Shown: positions 37,637 to 45,616 of the stretch, one piece after another
How positions within the stretch are numbered: the stretch's first letter is position 1
Layout: each line of letters opens with the position of its first letter
DNA from: Streptomyces albiflavescens
GTDB lineage: Bacteria > Actinomycetota > Actinomycetes > Streptomycetales > Streptomycetaceae
Length of the DNA: 64,000 nucleotides
NCBI RefSeq assembly: GCF_014645835.1
Contig: NZ_BMMM01000015.1
Coordinates: 202,641-266,640 of the forward strand
Direction of reading: 5' to 3'
Program-made: the position numbers and the translations under genes
The notes under the pieces: model-generated
Seen by the model: the letters and a program-made list of their open reading frames with translations, nothing else
Databases searched by the model: none
What the model was told of the DNA's origin: nothing

Positions 37637-38845
37637 ATGACGGAAGACCCGCGCTGCGACGAGAACCGGGCGGCGCGGCTGATGAGCATGGGCCAGTCGC
37701 CCCGCAACCGGCGTGAGCTGCTGCGCAAGATCCTGTGGATAGGTGTCTGGCTGGTGTTTCTCAGCGCCCCGGTCCAGGACCTCGCCTCCGGGGACCACGG
37801 CACCGGCGGCACGGTGGCCGGATCGATCGGCCTCGCGGCCTTCGTCGGAGGCTATCTGGCGCTGGTCTTCCGGAACATGGGCAGGCCGTTCTCCGGACGG
37901 CTGGTCGTCGGCCTGATCGTCGCCCTCGGCACGCTCGCCACGGTGCTCTGCTTCACGCTCGGCGAGCACTGGCTCGGCCTCTTCTGCTACGTCTCCGTCG
38001 CCTGCGGGGCCACCCTCCCGCTGCGGGTGGCCTACGGCGCGATCCCGGCGACGGCGGGCGTGATGCTGCTCGTCGGCAGCCACGTCGGCCGCGAGGAGGC
38101 CCAGAACCTGGTCCTCCTGGTGCTGCTGATCGGATTCGCGATGACGGGCGTCGGTCAACTGGTCCGCACGACCATCGAGTTGCGCAAGGCCCGGGCCACC
38201 GTCGCCCAGCTCGCCGCCAACGAGGAGCGCCTTCGCCTCGCCCGCGACCTGCACGACCTGCTCGGCCACTCGCTCTCCCTGATCACGCTGAAGAGCGAGC
38301 TCGCGGGCCGGATGCTCCCCGACCATCCCGACAAGGCGGCCCAGCAGGTCGCCGACATCGAGCAGGTGAGCCGTCAGGCGCTGGTCGACGTGCGCGAGGC
38401 GGTCACCGGTTACCGGCGACCCCGGCTGGCCGGCGAACTCGCGGGCGCGCAGGTCGCGTTGACCGCCGCGGGCGTCACCGCCGATCTGCCGGCCGAACCG
38501 GACCTGGGCGGCGTCCCCGAGGAGAGTGAGTCCGCGCTGGCCTGGGCGCTGCGCGAGGCGGTCACCAACGTCGTACGGCACAGCGGGGCCCGGCGCTGCG
38601 CGGTGGAGGTCGTCCGACGGCAGACGCTGGACGGTCAGATGCTCGAACTGTCCGTGGAGGACGACGGCTCGGGCGGCTCCGGGGGCACCCACGGCAACGG
38701 TCTGACCGGGCTGACCGAACGCCTGGAGAAGGCGGGCGGATCGCTGGAAGCGGGGAGGGCGCGGCACGGCTTCCGGCTGGTGGCGCGGGTACCGACGGAG
38801 GCCCCCCTTGCCGTGGGCGGCCACCCCGTAGGATCCGGGGCATGA
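37637..38845 (+). CDS. DesK-like sensor histidine kinase
   Basis: 402 residues from ATG 37637 (GAAGG about 10 nt upstream; GTG 37628 overlapping the permease stop is possible). About five or six membrane helices occupy residues 30-170 with almost no extracellular domain, as in membrane-sensing DesK/LiaS-type kinases. HisKA_3 phosphoacceptor LARDLHDLLGHSLSLI, then ATPase motifs REAVTNVVRHSGA, VEDDGSGGSGG and GNGLTGLTERL. It overlaps the response-regulator gene by 4 bp. It probably senses envelope or lipid stress and controls the exporter genes upstream. Confidence 0.92.
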   Translation: MTEDPRCDENRAARLMSMGQSPRNRRELLRKILWIGVWLVFLSAPVQDLASGDHGTGGTVAGSIGLAAFVGGYLALVFRNMGRPFSGRLVVGLIVALGTLATVLCFTLGEHWLGLFCYVSVACGATLPLRVAYGAIPATAGVMLLVGSHVGREEAQNLVLLVLLIGFAMTGVGQLVRTTIELRKARATVAQLAANEERLRLARDLHDLLGHSLSLITLKSELAGRMLPDHPDKAAQQVADIEQVSRQALVDVREAVTGYRRPRLAGELAGAQVALTAAGVTADLPAEPDLGGVPEESESALAWALREAVTNVVRHSGARRCAVEVVRRQTLDGQMLELSVEDDGSGGSGGTHGNGLTGLTERLEKAGGSLEAGRARHGFRLVARVPTEAPLAVGGHPVGSGA

Positions 38846-39456
38846 GCCGCACGATCAAGGTCCTGCTCGCCGAGGACCAGTCGATGGTCCGCGAGGCGCT
38901 GGCCGCGCTGCTGGGCCTCGAACCGGACATCGAGGTGGTCGCCCAGGTGGCGCGCGGCGACGAAGTACTGGCGGCGGCCCGTGCCCTGGACGTCGATGTC
39001 GCGCTCCTCGACATCGAGATGCCCGGCCGGACGGGCATCGAGGCGGCGGCCGAACTCCACAAGGAACTTCCGCGCCTCAAGCTGGTCATCCTCACGACCT
39101 TCGGCCGTCCCGGCTATCTGCGCAGCGCGATGGAGGCCGGTGCCGACGCCTTCCTCGTCAAGGACGCACCGGCCGCCCAACTCGCCGAAGCCGTACGCAA
39201 GGTACTGGCCGGCGAGCGGGTCATCGACCCCACCCTGGCGGCCGCCGCCCTCGCCGGGGGTGCCAACCCCCTGACCGACCGCGAACGGGAGATCCTGCGC
39301 GCGGCAGCCGACGGCTCCACCAACGCGGAGCTCGCCACGACCCTGCACCTCTCCCAGGGCACTGTCCGCAACTACCTGTCCACAGCCATCCAGAAACTGG
39401 CAGTCCGCAACCGCGCGGAAGCCGTTCGCACAGCAAGGGAGAAGGGCTGGCTGTAG
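38842..39456 (+). CDS. DesR-like NarL/FixJ response regulator
   Basis: 204 residues from ATG 38842, ATGA overlap with the kinase. Receiver domain with acidic pocket LLAEDQSMVREAL, phospho-Asp in VALLDIEMPG and K in FLVKDAPA. C-terminal LuxR-type helix-turn-helix LTDREREILRAAADGSTNAELATTLHLSQGTVRNYLS in overlapping parts. TAGGAT at 38829-38834, 7 nt before the ATG, could give an additional leaderless transcript of the regulator alone. It is the natural candidate to bind the dyad at 35897-35910. Confidence 0.92.
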   Translation: MSRTIKVLLAEDQSMVREALAALLGLEPDIEVVAQVARGDEVLAAARALDVDVALLDIEMPGRTGIEAAAELHKELPRLKLVILTTFGRPGYLRSAMEAGADAFLVKDAPAAQLAEAVRKVLAGERVIDPTLAAAALAGGANPLTDREREILRAAADGSTNAELATTLHLSQGTVRNYLSTAIQKLAVRNRAEAVRTAREKGWL

Positions 39457-39496
39457 GGGCACGCCCCAGCGGCCTTTCGCGCCCTTTCGCCCCCTG

Positions 39497-39530
39497 GCGC
39501 CCCGTGAGGGGCGCGGGGAACTGCGCGATC
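39497..39530. repeat. Interspersed repeat family A, copy 1
   Basis: Contains GGGGCGCGGGGAACTGCGCG preceded by GGCGCCCCGTGA. Related copies are at 49626-49658 and, inverted, at 57611-57645. A sequence of this type is widespread in Streptomyces intergenic DNA in my recollection. Confidence 0.75.
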
Positions 39531-39569
39531 AGCCCCCAGGCACCCGTAGCCGAAAGAACAACCCAGCAG

Positions 39570-39665
39570 GGTCTGGGGCGCGGCCCCAGGCACGGTGGGG
39601 GTTCCCCTGCTCGGGCGAAGCCGAGAGCTTGGGGGAGGGTAGGGGCGGAGGGGGCGATAAGCCCT
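39570..39665. repeat. Interspersed repeat family B, copy 1
   Basis: About 95 bp with segments GGGTTCCCCTGCTCG, GCGAAGCCGAGAGCTTGG and GGTAGGGGCGGAGG. A second copy is at 47602-47690. Both abut the 3' ends of convergent genes and contain inverted-repeat segments (CTCGG/CCGAG, CCCC/GGGG), so they probably act as bidirectional terminators. Confidence 0.75.
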
Positions 39666-39674
39666 CCCCCGGCT

Positions 39675-40526
39675 TCAGTTGAGCATCGCCCGTGCGGCAT
39701 GGGCCTGTTGGCGCACCCGGGCCGCGGCCGGTTCGTCGACGGCGGCCACCATGTCGGCATACGCGTCGAGTTCGGCCGCGCCTCCGAGGAAGTCGCCACG
39801 CTGGACCAGGAGTTGGGCGTGCTCGTAGCGCAGCCGCGCCGGATGCGAGGGCAGCAGCAGGGACAGCTCCACTGCCCACAGGGACACGTCGGAGCGCTCC
39901 GGCCGGGCGGCGGCCCAGGCCCGGATGTTGTTCAGGATGCGCAGCACGACATCGAGCGGGTCGGCGGGGGAGAGCATCGACGGGTCGAGCGGTGCACCGG
40001 TCGCCCCCGCGACGAGCAGCTCCGCGTCGGAGCCGGTGAGGACGCGCCCGCCGTCGAAGGGATCGGCGAGCACCTGTTGCTCGGTCGGCCCGAAGCCGAC
40101 GACGAAGTGCCCGGGCAGCGCTACCCCGTACACCGGCGCACCGGCCCGCCGCGCGACCTCCATCCACACCACGGAGAGCAGGATCGGCAGCCCGCGCCGC
40201 CGCCGCAACACCTCGTGCAGCAGCGAGGACTCCAGCCGCTGGTAGTCGGCCGGCGCCCCGCGGAACCCGTAGCGCCCGCCGAGCAGCTCACCGAGCGCGG
40301 CCGCCCAGGACCGCGGCCCGCCCGGGCGGAACGGCAGCTGCCCCGCCAGCCGGTCCAGCTCGATCTGCGCCGCGTCCATCCCGGCCTCGTCCAGCGTCCC
40401 GTCCGCCGCGGCCCCCACCAGCAGACACAGTTCCGCCAGATCGGGCCGATCGGCCCGCGCCTCATCGGCGAAGCGCCGCCGCACCTCGGCGGCCCGCTCC
40501 GGCTCCGGTGGCTGAGGGGAACGCAT
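39675..40526 (-). CDS. SirB1-like transglutaminase-fold protein
   Basis: 283 residues from ATG 40526 (MRSPQPPEPERAAEVRRRF). The core reads RRRRGLPILLSVVWMEVARRAGAPVYGVALPGHFVVGF, the signature of the SirB1/YchA family, in which the transglutaminase fold lacks the catalytic Cys, followed by ADPFDGG. The C-terminal 100 residues are helical, TPR-like (LNNIRAWAAARPE, LRYEHAQLLVQRGDFLGGAAELDAY), also a family trait. Molecular role is poorly known. It lies 17 bp downstream of the repeat-tailed GNAT gene on the same strand. Confidence 0.85.
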   Translation of the reverse strand: MRSPQPPEPERAAEVRRRFADEARADRPDLAELCLLVGAAADGTLDEAGMDAAQIELDRLAGQLPFRPGGPRSWAAALGELLGGRYGFRGAPADYQRLESSLLHEVLRRRRGLPILLSVVWMEVARRAGAPVYGVALPGHFVVGFGPTEQQVLADPFDGGRVLTGSDAELLVAGATGAPLDPSMLSPADPLDVVLRILNNIRAWAAARPERSDVSLWAVELSLLLPSHPARLRYEHAQLLVQRGDFLGGAAELDAYADMVAAVDEPAAARVRQQAHAARAMLN

Positions 40527-40543
40527 ACCTGGCTCGTGCCCCT

Positions 40544-41815
40544 TCACACCGATCGATAGCAGTCGTCGGCACCGAAACCGCCGCTCGCGCCGGTCCGGTG
40601 GCCGATCGGCTCGTTCCTGTGACCGGGTGGCTCGTTCCTGTGACCGGTCGGCTCGTTGCGGTGGTCGATCAGCTCGTTCCTGTGACCGGTCGGTCCGTTC
40701 CGGTGGCCTGTCGGCTCGCTCCGGTGGCCGGTCGGCTCGTCGGTCCGGCCCGCCGCGCCGTCGGTGAGCGGGCCGAGGTCCCGCGCGTCCGGCCGCTCGG
40801 CAGCGCCCTCCCCGGCGTCGGGGTCCGGCGCCCACCGATAGTGGTGGTACGCGTGATGCGGCCCGAAGCCCATCCCCGCGTACATCGCCCGCGCCCCCGC
40901 GTTGTCGTCCTCCACCTGGAGCCAGGCAGCCGAGGCGCCCTCGTCCAGAGCCCGCCGGGCCAGCGCGGCCATGACGGCGGTGGCGAGCCCCTGGCGGCGG
41001 TGGGCCGGATCGACCTCGACCGCTGCGAAACCGGCCCAGCGGCCGTCGACCACGCAGCGTCCGATCGCGGCCGGAGCCTCCCCCTTCGCACCGGGCACCG
41101 TCGCGAACCACACCGAAGGCCCACTGCCCAGCACCTTCAGGGCCACCTCGGTCAGTCCCTTCCGCTGATACCTGCCCAGCCACGCGTCGTCCGCCGCGCG
41201 GGAGAGCACGACCTCGGGCGCCTCCCGGTCCCCGATCGGCGCGAGCGAGCCGATCCACAGCTCGGCCGTCACCTCACGCGTCCAGCCGCGCGCCTCGAGC
41301 TCCGCGCACAGCAGCTCCTGCGTGCCCTCGGCCCCGGTCGCGGTCTGGATGTACGCGGGCAGGTCACGGGCGGCATACCAGGCCCGTACGCGCGTCAGCG
41401 CCTCGTCCAGCGGCACGCCGGGGTCGCCGAGCGGCAGGACGGAGTTGGCGCGCCGGGTGAAACCGGAGGCCGCCCGCAGCTCCCACTCGCCGAGCCGCTC
41501 GCTCTCCACCGGCCGCCACGCCCGCGCGGCGACCCGCGCCAGCTCCTCGTACGAGGCCGCCGGGCCCCGCCGACGCGCCGGAGCGGACGGCACGACCTTG
41601 CCCGCGACCAGCGCGGATTCCGCAATCCGGACACGTTCGCCGGTCCGTCGTGTGATCAGCAGCACACCTTCGTCCCATGATGTGAGAACACCGACCGTGT
41701 CGGTGAACTTCTCACCCTCGGCGGCATCTTTGATCATCCGCCGAACAGAGACACGTTTGCCCACGTCAGCAGCGGTGATACGGACCTCGAGACGGCCGGA
41801 GGCAGAGATTTCCAC
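40544..41815 (-). CDS. GNAT acetyltransferase with SH3-like N-domain and heptapeptide-repeat tail
   Basis: 423 residues from GTG 41815 (AGGAGGGG lies about 13 nt upstream). Residues 1-75 form a small beta domain (GKRVSVRRMIKD, GVLTSWDEGVLLITRRTGERVRI) like the SH3-like domain of Rv0428c-type acetyltransferases. The GNAT domain is near residues 225-345, with acetyl-CoA motif VDPAHRRQGLATAVMAALARR and end motif YAGMGFGPHHAYHHYRW. The last 65 residues are a tandem array of seven-residue units such as EPTGHRN, encoded by a 21-bp minisatellite. Divergent from the ferredoxin gene. Substrate unknown. Confidence 0.85.
   Translation of the reverse strand: MEISASGRLEVRITAADVGKRVSVRRMIKDAAEGEKFTDTVGVLTSWDEGVLLITRRTGERVRIAESALVAGKVVPSAPARRRGPAASYEELARVAARAWRPVESERLGEWELRAASGFTRRANSVLPLGDPGVPLDEALTRVRAWYAARDLPAYIQTATGAEGTQELLCAELEARGWTREVTAELWIGSLAPIGDREAPEVVLSRAADDAWLGRYQRKGLTEVALKVLGSGPSVWFATVPGAKGEAPAAIGRCVVDGRWAGFAAVEVDPAHRRQGLATAVMAALARRALDEGASAAWLQVEDDNAGARAMYAGMGFGPHHAYHHYRWAPDPDAGEGAAERPDARDLGPLTDGAAGRTDEPTGHRSEPTGHRNGPTGHRNELIDHRNEPTGHRNEPPGHRNEPIGHRTGASGGFGADDCYRSV
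40587..40740. repeat. 21-bp minisatellite in the GNAT gene
   Basis: About seven tandem 21-bp units starting at 40587, 40608, 40629, 40650, 40671, 40692 and 40713, type GGCTCGTTCCTGTGACCGG plus two variable bases. The unit is a multiple of three, so all frames on both strands stay open and the array codes seven-residue repeats at the GNAT C-terminus. Confidence 0.9.
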
Positions 41816-41955
41816 AGGTCAGTTCACCCCTCCTGTTCGGATCATGCCCAAGAACGGAGATACTAGGGGCGGGCATCGACGACGCCGCGCTCCCGCGCGC
41901 CAGGCGGCGGAGCCTACGGAGGCCCGCCAGCGCCCTATCGAGGAGGAACGACAGC

Positions 41956-42276
41956 GTGACCTACGTCATCGCGCAGCCTTGTGTCGACGTCAAGGACAAG
42001 GCGTGCATCGAGGAGTGCCCGGTCGACTGCATCTACGAGGGCTCCCGGTCCTTGTACATCCACCCGGACGAATGCGTCGACTGTGGAGCCTGTGAGCCGG
42101 TGTGCCCGGTCGAGGCGATCTTCTACGAAGACGACACTCCGGAAGAGTGGAAGGACTACTACAAGGCGAACGTCGAGTTCTTCGACGAGCTCGGCTCGCC
42201 CGGCGGCGCCAGCAAGCTCGGCCTGATCGAGCGCGACCACCCCTTCATCGCAGCGCTGCCGCCGCAGAACCAGTAA
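41956..42276 (+). CDS. fdxA: 7Fe-8S ferredoxin
   Basis: 106 residues from GTG 41956; AGGAGG at 41941-41946 is an ideal ribosome site. The cysteine pattern equals the Azotobacter FdI type: C9, C17 and C50 for the [3Fe-4S] cluster; C21, C40, C43 and C46 for the [4Fe-4S] cluster; C25 is the free extra cysteine. The tail is acidic. A small electron carrier for cytochrome P450s or oxidoreductases. Gene order ferredoxin-dapC is the same as in mycobacteria (fdxC-dapC). Confidence 0.96.
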   Translation: MTYVIAQPCVDVKDKACIEECPVDCIYEGSRSLYIHPDECVDCGACEPVCPVEAIFYEDDTPEEWKDYYKANVEFFDELGSPGGASKLGLIERDHPFIAALPPQNQ

Positions 42277-42294
42277 GCGGCCCGCACACGCGCC

Positions 42295-42345
42295 GCCTCG
42301 GTCCCGTACGGCCCGATCTCCTTGATCGCCGTACGGGACCGAGGC
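42295..42345 (+). terminator. Terminator after the ferredoxin gene
   Basis: Perfect 18-bp stem (42295-42312 with 42328-42345), 15-nt loop, followed by GTTTG. Loop sequence CCGATCTCCTTGATC can itself pair weakly. Confidence 0.92.
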
Positions 42346-42361
42346 GTTTGCCGTACGACGG

Positions 42362-42375
42362 CTCGTACGTACGAG
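42362..42375. promoter_or_regulatory. 14-bp palindrome upstream of dapC
   Basis: CTCGTACGTACGAG, a perfect palindrome 17 bp before the dapC start codon. Either an operator or a small hairpin over the translation initiation region. Confidence 0.4.
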
Positions 42376-42391
42376 AAAGTGAGCCAGAACC

Positions 42392-43489
42392 GTGTCCGCA
42401 GTCTCCGACCGCCTGCCCACCTTCCCCTGGGACAAGCTGGAGCCGTACAAGAAGACGGCCGCCGCCCACCCGGACGGCATCGTCGACCTGTCCGTCGGCA
42501 CCCCGGTCGACCCGGTGCCCGAGCTGATCCAGAAAGCGCTGATCGCGGCGGCCGACTCTCCCGGCTACCCGACCGTCTGGGGCACACCCGAGCTGCGCGA
42601 CGCGATCACCGGCTGGGTCGAGCGCCGCCTCGGCGCCCGCGACGTGACCCACCGCCACGTCCTGCCGATCGTCGGCTCCAAGGAGCTCGTCGCCTGGCTT
42701 CCGACCCAGCTGGGCCTGGGCCCGGGCGACAAGGTGGCCTACCCGCGCCTGGCGTACCCGACGTACGAGGTGGGCGCGCGGCTGGCCCGTGCGGAGTACG
42801 AGGCCTACGACGACCCGACGCAGTTGGATCCGACGGACCTGAAGCTCCTCTGGCTCAACTCGCCCTCCAATCCCACGGGCAAGGTGCTGTCGAAGGACGA
42901 ACTGACCCGGATCGTCGCCTGGGCCCGCGAGCACGACGTCCTGGTCTTCTCCGACGAGTGCTACATCGAGCTGGGCTGGGAGGCCGACCCGGTCTCGGTC
43001 CTGCACCCGGATGTGTGCGGCGGGTCGTACGAGGGGATCGTCTCGGTCCACTCCCTCTCGAAGCGCTCGAACCTGGCCGGCTACCGCGCCGCGTTCCTGG
43101 CGGGTGACCCCGCCGTTCTCGGCGACCTGCTCGAGATCCGCAAGCACGGCGGCATGATGACATCCGCGCCGACCCAGGCCGCGGTGGTGGCCGCCCTGTC
43201 GGACGACACGCACGTCCGCGACCAGCGTGAGCGCTACTCCGCCCGTCGCACCGCCCTCCGCGACGCCCTCCTGAAGCACGGCTTCCGCATCGAACACAGC
43301 GAGGCCAGCCTCTACCTCTGGGCCACCCGCGACGAGTCCTGCTGGGACACGGTGGCCCACCTGGCACAGCTGGGCATTCTGGTGGCCCCCGGCGACTTCT
43401 ACGGCCAGGCGGGCGAGAAGTACGTACGCGTGGCCCTGACGGCAACGGACGAGCGCGTAGCGGCAGCGGTGGAACGCCTGGCGCGGTAG
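42392..43489 (+). CDS. dapC: N-succinyldiaminopimelate aminotransferase DapC
   Basis: PLP-dependent class I aminotransferase of 365 residues from GTG 42392. It catalyses the transamination step of the succinylase route to meso-diaminopimelate and lysine. Visible are SNPTGK binding the cofactor phosphate region, FSDECYIELGW with the PLP-ring Asp, and the Schiff-base lysine in SLSKRSNLAGYRAAF. The conserved N-terminal LPTFPWDKLEPYKKTAAAHPDG is typical of actinobacterial DapC. dapE, acting next in the pathway, lies at 45617-46696. No clear Shine-Dalgarno is present. Confidence 0.93.
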   Translation: MSAVSDRLPTFPWDKLEPYKKTAAAHPDGIVDLSVGTPVDPVPELIQKALIAAADSPGYPTVWGTPELRDAITGWVERRLGARDVTHRHVLPIVGSKELVAWLPTQLGLGPGDKVAYPRLAYPTYEVGARLARAEYEAYDDPTQLDPTDLKLLWLNSPSNPTGKVLSKDELTRIVAWAREHDVLVFSDECYIELGWEADPVSVLHPDVCGGSYEGIVSVHSLSKRSNLAGYRAAFLAGDPAVLGDLLEIRKHGGMMTSAPTQAAVVAALSDDTHVRDQRERYSARRTALRDALLKHGFRIEHSEASLYLWATRDESCWDTVAHLAQLGILVAPGDFYGQAGEKYVRVALTATDERVAAAVERLAR

Positions 43490-43525
43490 CGGAGTCCGCT
43501 ACCGCGGGGGCGGCCGAACGCGCAA

Positions 43526-43558
43526 CGGGGGTCCAGGGAACACGTCCCTGGACCCCCG
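43526..43558. terminator. Bidirectional terminator between dapC and the secreted repeat protein
   Basis: Perfect 14-bp stem CGGGGGTCCAGGGA (43526-43539) / TCCCTGGACCCCCG (43545-43558) with a 5-nt loop. Confidence 0.9.
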
Positions 43559-43577
43559 TAGCCGTACGGACCCGGCG

Positions 43578-44051
43578 TCAGCCGAGCGGCAGGGTCTTGA
43601 GCGGCAGCTGGTCGGTCGGCAGCCCACCCTTGGCGACGGTGTCCGTCGGCAGGCCACCCTTGGTGACGGCGTCCGTCGGCAGCCCACCCTTGGCGGCAGT
43701 CTTCGCGGTGCCGAGCAGGCCCCCGGCCTGCCCCGCCGCATCCCGGGCCACCTTCCGCGCGGCCGGCGTCGCCGTCTTGGCGACCTTGCCACCGGTCTTG
43801 CCCACAGTGGGCACCGCCTTCTTGACCGTGCTGCCGCCGGCCGTGCCCGCGAGCCCGGTGGCGTTCTGAGCCGCTCCGTCGACGGTGTTGCCGACGCTCG
43901 CCCCGTCCAGGGCGGTCAGCCCGCCGAGGTCGGGGGTGGCCGGGAGTTCGGCCGCAGCGCTGGCGGAGCCGGCCGCACCGACCCCGGCTGCCGCTCCCGC
44001 TGCGACGAGCAGCGCGGCACGGGCGATCCGGCGGGTCAGGGGGAGGGACAT
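43578..44051 (-). CDS. Secreted alanine/glycine-rich protein with 10-residue repeats
   Basis: 157 residues from ATG 44051 with AGGAGC just upstream. Signal peptide MSLPLTRRIARAALLVAAG...SASAAAE, probably cleaved after an AxA site near residue 32. The mature protein is low-complexity, Ala/Gly/Thr/Lys-rich and cysteine-free. Near the C-terminus there are three tandem 10-residue units KGGLPTDAVT, KGGLPTDTVA and KGGLPTDQLP. A longer start at 44234 would bury the signal peptide and is rejected. No enzyme motif; possibly a surface or wall-associated structural protein. Not recognised. Confidence 0.72.
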   Translation of the reverse strand: MSLPLTRRIARAALLVAAGAAAGVGAAGSASAAAELPATPDLGGLTALDGASVGNTVDGAAQNATGLAGTAGGSTVKKAVPTVGKTGGKVAKTATPAARKVARDAAGQAGGLLGTAKTAAKGGLPTDAVTKGGLPTDTVAKGGLPTDQLPLKTLPLG

Positions 44052-44388
44052 GATGCTCCTTAGACGGGAGAGAACGTTGAAATGTCCGACCGCGCCCGGC
44101 AGTTGAGCGGCTGGCTGCCGACCGAAGGTGATCGTTCCGGGCTCGGACGCAGTGACTACCGCTCGAAGCCCGCGAAGGTTGCGGTGGCCCGACGTAAAGA
44201 GTTGGCAATGCGTCGCATTATCATCTGCGGACAAAAACGGGCAAAGAGCGCCCGGTCGGAAAGTCTGCCGAATCCTTACGGCTCTGTGTTTTCAAGGGAT
44301 TCGACGGACGGGGGAGTGAGGACACGAATACCTGCGCACATCGTCGACGCGCCGCGGGGCGGGTCCCCCCAACGGGTGAGGACCCGTA

Positions 44389-45408
44389 CTACTGCCCAGT
44401 GACGATTCGGACGTCGGCGACGGACTCCCGCGCGGCCGAACCCCCCTGCGCGCCGGACGCGCGCCACTCGCTGTCGGTGCTCCCGGCGGTCCACATCTGC
44501 CCCGCGTACGACACCCGCTCGATGTGCAGCGCCGAGGAGTTGGCCACGGCCCAGTGCGCCAGCTCCCAGCCGCGCTGCCGGGCGCCGGTCCCGGAGGTGG
44601 CCTCCTTGCGCACGGGAACGGTCACGGTCCGGCCCCCGCCGCCCGTCGTGGAGTGCGAGGCCGACGCCGAAGCGGCCGCCGACGGCGAGGCGGAGACGCC
44701 GTCGGCACCCACGTCGGCCCCCGCCTCCTGCAGCACCTCGCGCCCGAAGTCCCGTACGAGCGCGGCCCGCACCGAGTCCGCGCCGCCGGTCGGGGTCGCG
44801 TCGGGGCGCCCCTCGCAGGTCAGCGTGGCCGCCGCGCGCCCGGTCAGGGCCGCGGCGAGCAGCGTGGCGTCCGGCTCGTGCTTCGCGTACGCCTGCGGAT
44901 AGCCGCTGCGCTGTACACGCTGCGCGGCGACGGTGAGCGGAAGGCGCGAATAGCCGGGCACCTTGGCCAGGTGTTCGTAGAACACCCCCGCCGCGTACGT
45001 CGGGTCCATGATCTGCTTCGTCGTCCCCCAGCCCTGCGAGGGCCGCTGCTGGAACAGGCCCAGCGAGTCACGGTCGCCGTGCCGGATGTTGCGCAGCCCC
45101 GACTCCTGGAGGGCGGTCGCGAGGGCGATGGTCACGGCGCGCTCGGACATGCCGCGGGAGGTGCCGACCGCCGAGATCGTCGCCGCGTTCACCGCCTGCT
45201 CCGGTGTGAACTCGTACGACGCCCCGTCGCCCTTGCCCGAGACGACCTCGCATCTCGGCGCCCCGGTGCCTCCCGTGAGGTACTGCACGGTGAGATAGCC
45301 CGCGAGCGCGAGCAGGACCACGACGGCCCCTCCGAAACGGAGGAGGCGGCCGCGCCGGGCAGGAGTGGGGGACGGCTCTGGCACGTCGTACAAGGTACTG
45401 GAGGCCAC
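44389..45408 (-). CDS. Membrane-anchored lytic-transglycosylase-like protein
   Basis: 339 residues if started at GTG 45408; ATG 45465 is an alternative. A single N-terminal helix (LLRFGGAVVVLLALAGYLTVQYL) anchors it outside the cell. The domain that follows reads AVNAATISAVGTSRGMSERAVTIALATALQESGLRNI, then GDRDSLGLFQQRPSQGWGT, resembling a lysozyme-like fold with a catalytic Glu in ALQESGL. Homologues are often mislabelled heavy metal transporter; I see no basis for that. A Ser/Ala-rich linker and a C-terminal domain (HWAVANSSALHIERVSYAGQMW) follow. Probably acts on peptidoglycan. Confidence 0.75.
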   Translation of the reverse strand: MASSTLYDVPEPSPTPARRGRLLRFGGAVVVLLALAGYLTVQYLTGGTGAPRCEVVSGKGDGASYEFTPEQAVNAATISAVGTSRGMSERAVTIALATALQESGLRNIRHGDRDSLGLFQQRPSQGWGTTKQIMDPTYAAGVFYEHLAKVPGYSRLPLTVAAQRVQRSGYPQAYAKHEPDATLLAAALTGRAAATLTCEGRPDATPTGGADSVRAALVRDFGREVLQEAGADVGADGVSASPSAAASASASHSTTGGGGRTVTVPVRKEATSGTGARQRGWELAHWAVANSSALHIERVSYAGQMWTAGSTDSEWRASGAQGGSAARESVADVRIVTGQ

Positions 45409-45488
45409 TGTCGGCGAGGCGTGGGGTTGTGGACAACCGGAATGCCGACCGGGACTTCGGGACATCCGTCCCTATCCGTCCTTTCCTA

Positions 45489-45567
45489 TTCGTCCGTCAC
45501 GTTCCGTCTTTCCCTGTCCGTCCGTCACGTTCTGTCTTTTCCCGTCCGTCCGTTCCTGTCCGTGCGC
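45489..45567. repeat. 28-bp pyrimidine-rich tandem repeat
   Basis: Two imperfect units at 45489-45516 and 45517-45544, plus a partial third, in a T/C-rich strand (TCCGTCCGTCACGTT type). It occupies the divergent region between the transglycosylase-like gene and dapE. Confidence 0.8.
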
Positions 45568-45616
45568 ATCCTGTCGTCAGCGGGACCGGGTGCCCGGGGG
45601 CGCTAGGGTCGAGGGC

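Noticed and set aside
44389-45408. Heavy metal transporter annotation
   Set aside because: One membrane helix, a lysozyme-like ALQESGL segment and no metal-transport motifs.
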